The notes under the pieces: model-generated
The model's input: the letters and a program-made list of their open reading frames with translations, nothing else
The model's database searches: none
Told to the model about the DNA's origin: nothing
Shown here: in pieces, positions 5,993-6,373 of the stretch
How positions within the stretch are numbered: the first letter of the stretch is position 1
Layout of the letters: each line of letters begins with the position of its first letter
Assembly: GCA_022601315.1 (NCBI GenBank)
Contig: JAHZIU010000085.1
Coordinates: 1-6,373, forward strand
DNA length: 6,373 nt
Source of the DNA: Betaproteobacteria bacterium
GTDB taxonomy: Bacteria; Pseudomonadota; Gammaproteobacteria; Burkholderiales; Nitrosomonadaceae
Direction of reading: 5' to 3'
Position numbers and translations under genes: made by a program

Positions 5993-6373
5993 ATGAAAGT
6001 AGCAGACATTAACCACCTTAATATCAACGCTCTGCTACCTAGTCCTAAAGGTGTGGCCCTTGCCTTATTGGAAGCATGTCAACAAGAAGATGTGGCCATA
6101 AACGATATTGCCAAACTTATTCAAACAGATCCGGCGCTTTCAGGACGACTGATTCAACGAGCCAACTTATCAAATAAAGGTGCGCGTGCTATATCATCGG
6201 TATTTGATGCGGTTTCTCGTGTGGGTTTGACAGCTGTTAAAGGGCTGGCGATGGGGTTTTCGTTGATAGACCAGCATCAGGACGGTGCTTGTAAGGAATT
6301 CGATTACCAGAAATTTTGGTCACATTCGTTAATGATGGCCATTGCTGCACAGGAACTGGGCAAATTGAACCGG
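5993..6373 (+). CDS. HDOD-domain signalling protein, N-terminal part
   Basis: The first 127 codons are present and the frame is still open at the window edge, so the C-terminus is unseen. The visible part matches the start of an HDOD domain (an HD-related fold usually lacking hydrolase metal residues). It has the LPSPKGVAL opening, an acidic helix (EDVAINDIAKLI), TDPALSGRLIQRAN at about 45-58, then AISSVFDAVSRVGL with AVKGLAMGFSL. FDYQKFWSHS at about 103-112 holds the Trp and His typical of the family. HDOD proteins often accompany cyclic di-GMP, chemotaxis or two-component genes and act as signalling scaffolds, but a biochemical role cannot be assigned here. It starts 25 nt after the GGDEF-EAL gene and probably belongs to the same operon. 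Some HDOD proteins carry C-terminal GGDEF or other output domains, so the missing half matters. Confidence 0.9.
   Translation, partial: MKVADINHLNINALLPSPKGVALALLEACQQEDVAINDIAKLIQTDPALSGRLIQRANLSNKGARAISSVFDAVSRVGLTAVKGLAMGFSLIDQHQDGACKEFDYQKFWSHSLMMAIAAQELGKLNR

Overview
The window looks like chromosomal DNA from a Gram-negative proteobacterium, most likely a gammaproteobacterium. The evidence is a Sec-exported protein, an inner-membrane hybrid histidine kinase with a periplasmic sensor loop, a GGDEF/EAL response regulator and an HDOD protein. The DNA is AT-leaning by eye. No genus can be named from sequence alone, and there is no sign of IS elements, phage, CRISPR, tRNA or rRNA. All real genes lie on the + strand.

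Layout: (1) Positions 1-106 are non-coding and hold a perfect 7-bp inverted repeat (35-51). (2) 107-988 encodes an exported 293-residue protein of unknown function with six cysteines. (3) 989-1105 is an intergenic gap with a tentative sigma70-type promoter. (4) 1106-3871 encodes a 921-residue hybrid sensor kinase: TM, CHASE8-like periplasmic domain, TM, HAMP, coiled coil, HisKA, HATPase, REC, REC, HPt. (5) 3874-5967, only 2 nt downstream, encodes a 697-residue REC-PAS-GGDEF-EAL regulator. (6) 5993 to the window end is the first 127 codons of an HDOD-domain protein. The last three genes look like one operon.

How they probably work together: the kinase senses a periplasmic signal and autophosphorylates on His279. 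Phosphate then passes through a receiver (Asp570 and/or Asp714) to His865 in the HPt domain, and on to Asp56 of the adjacent regulator. That regulator carries complete GGDEF and EAL motifs and would therefore make and/or degrade cyclic di-GMP. The HDOD protein is a probable downstream or partner signalling protein.

The most notable observation is inside the kinase gene. At the REC2/HPt boundary an AAGGAGG Shine-Dalgarno core sits 8 nt before an in-frame ATG (codon 790, position 3473). It is a better ribosome site than those of the window's annotated starts and would give a free 132-residue HPt protein. Directly upstream and overlapping is A-AAA-AAG in the reading phase used by dnaX-type -1 frameshift sites. 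A -1 slip there would give a kinase lacking HPt. The internal start is a reasonable prediction; the frameshift is much weaker. Second, the kinase's input half resembles that of the diguanylate cyclase DgcN/YfiN, while the GGDEF output is encoded in the next gene. Third, the GGDEF domain has an extra segment of about 12 residues between an RxxD I-site-like motif and the active-site GGDEF.
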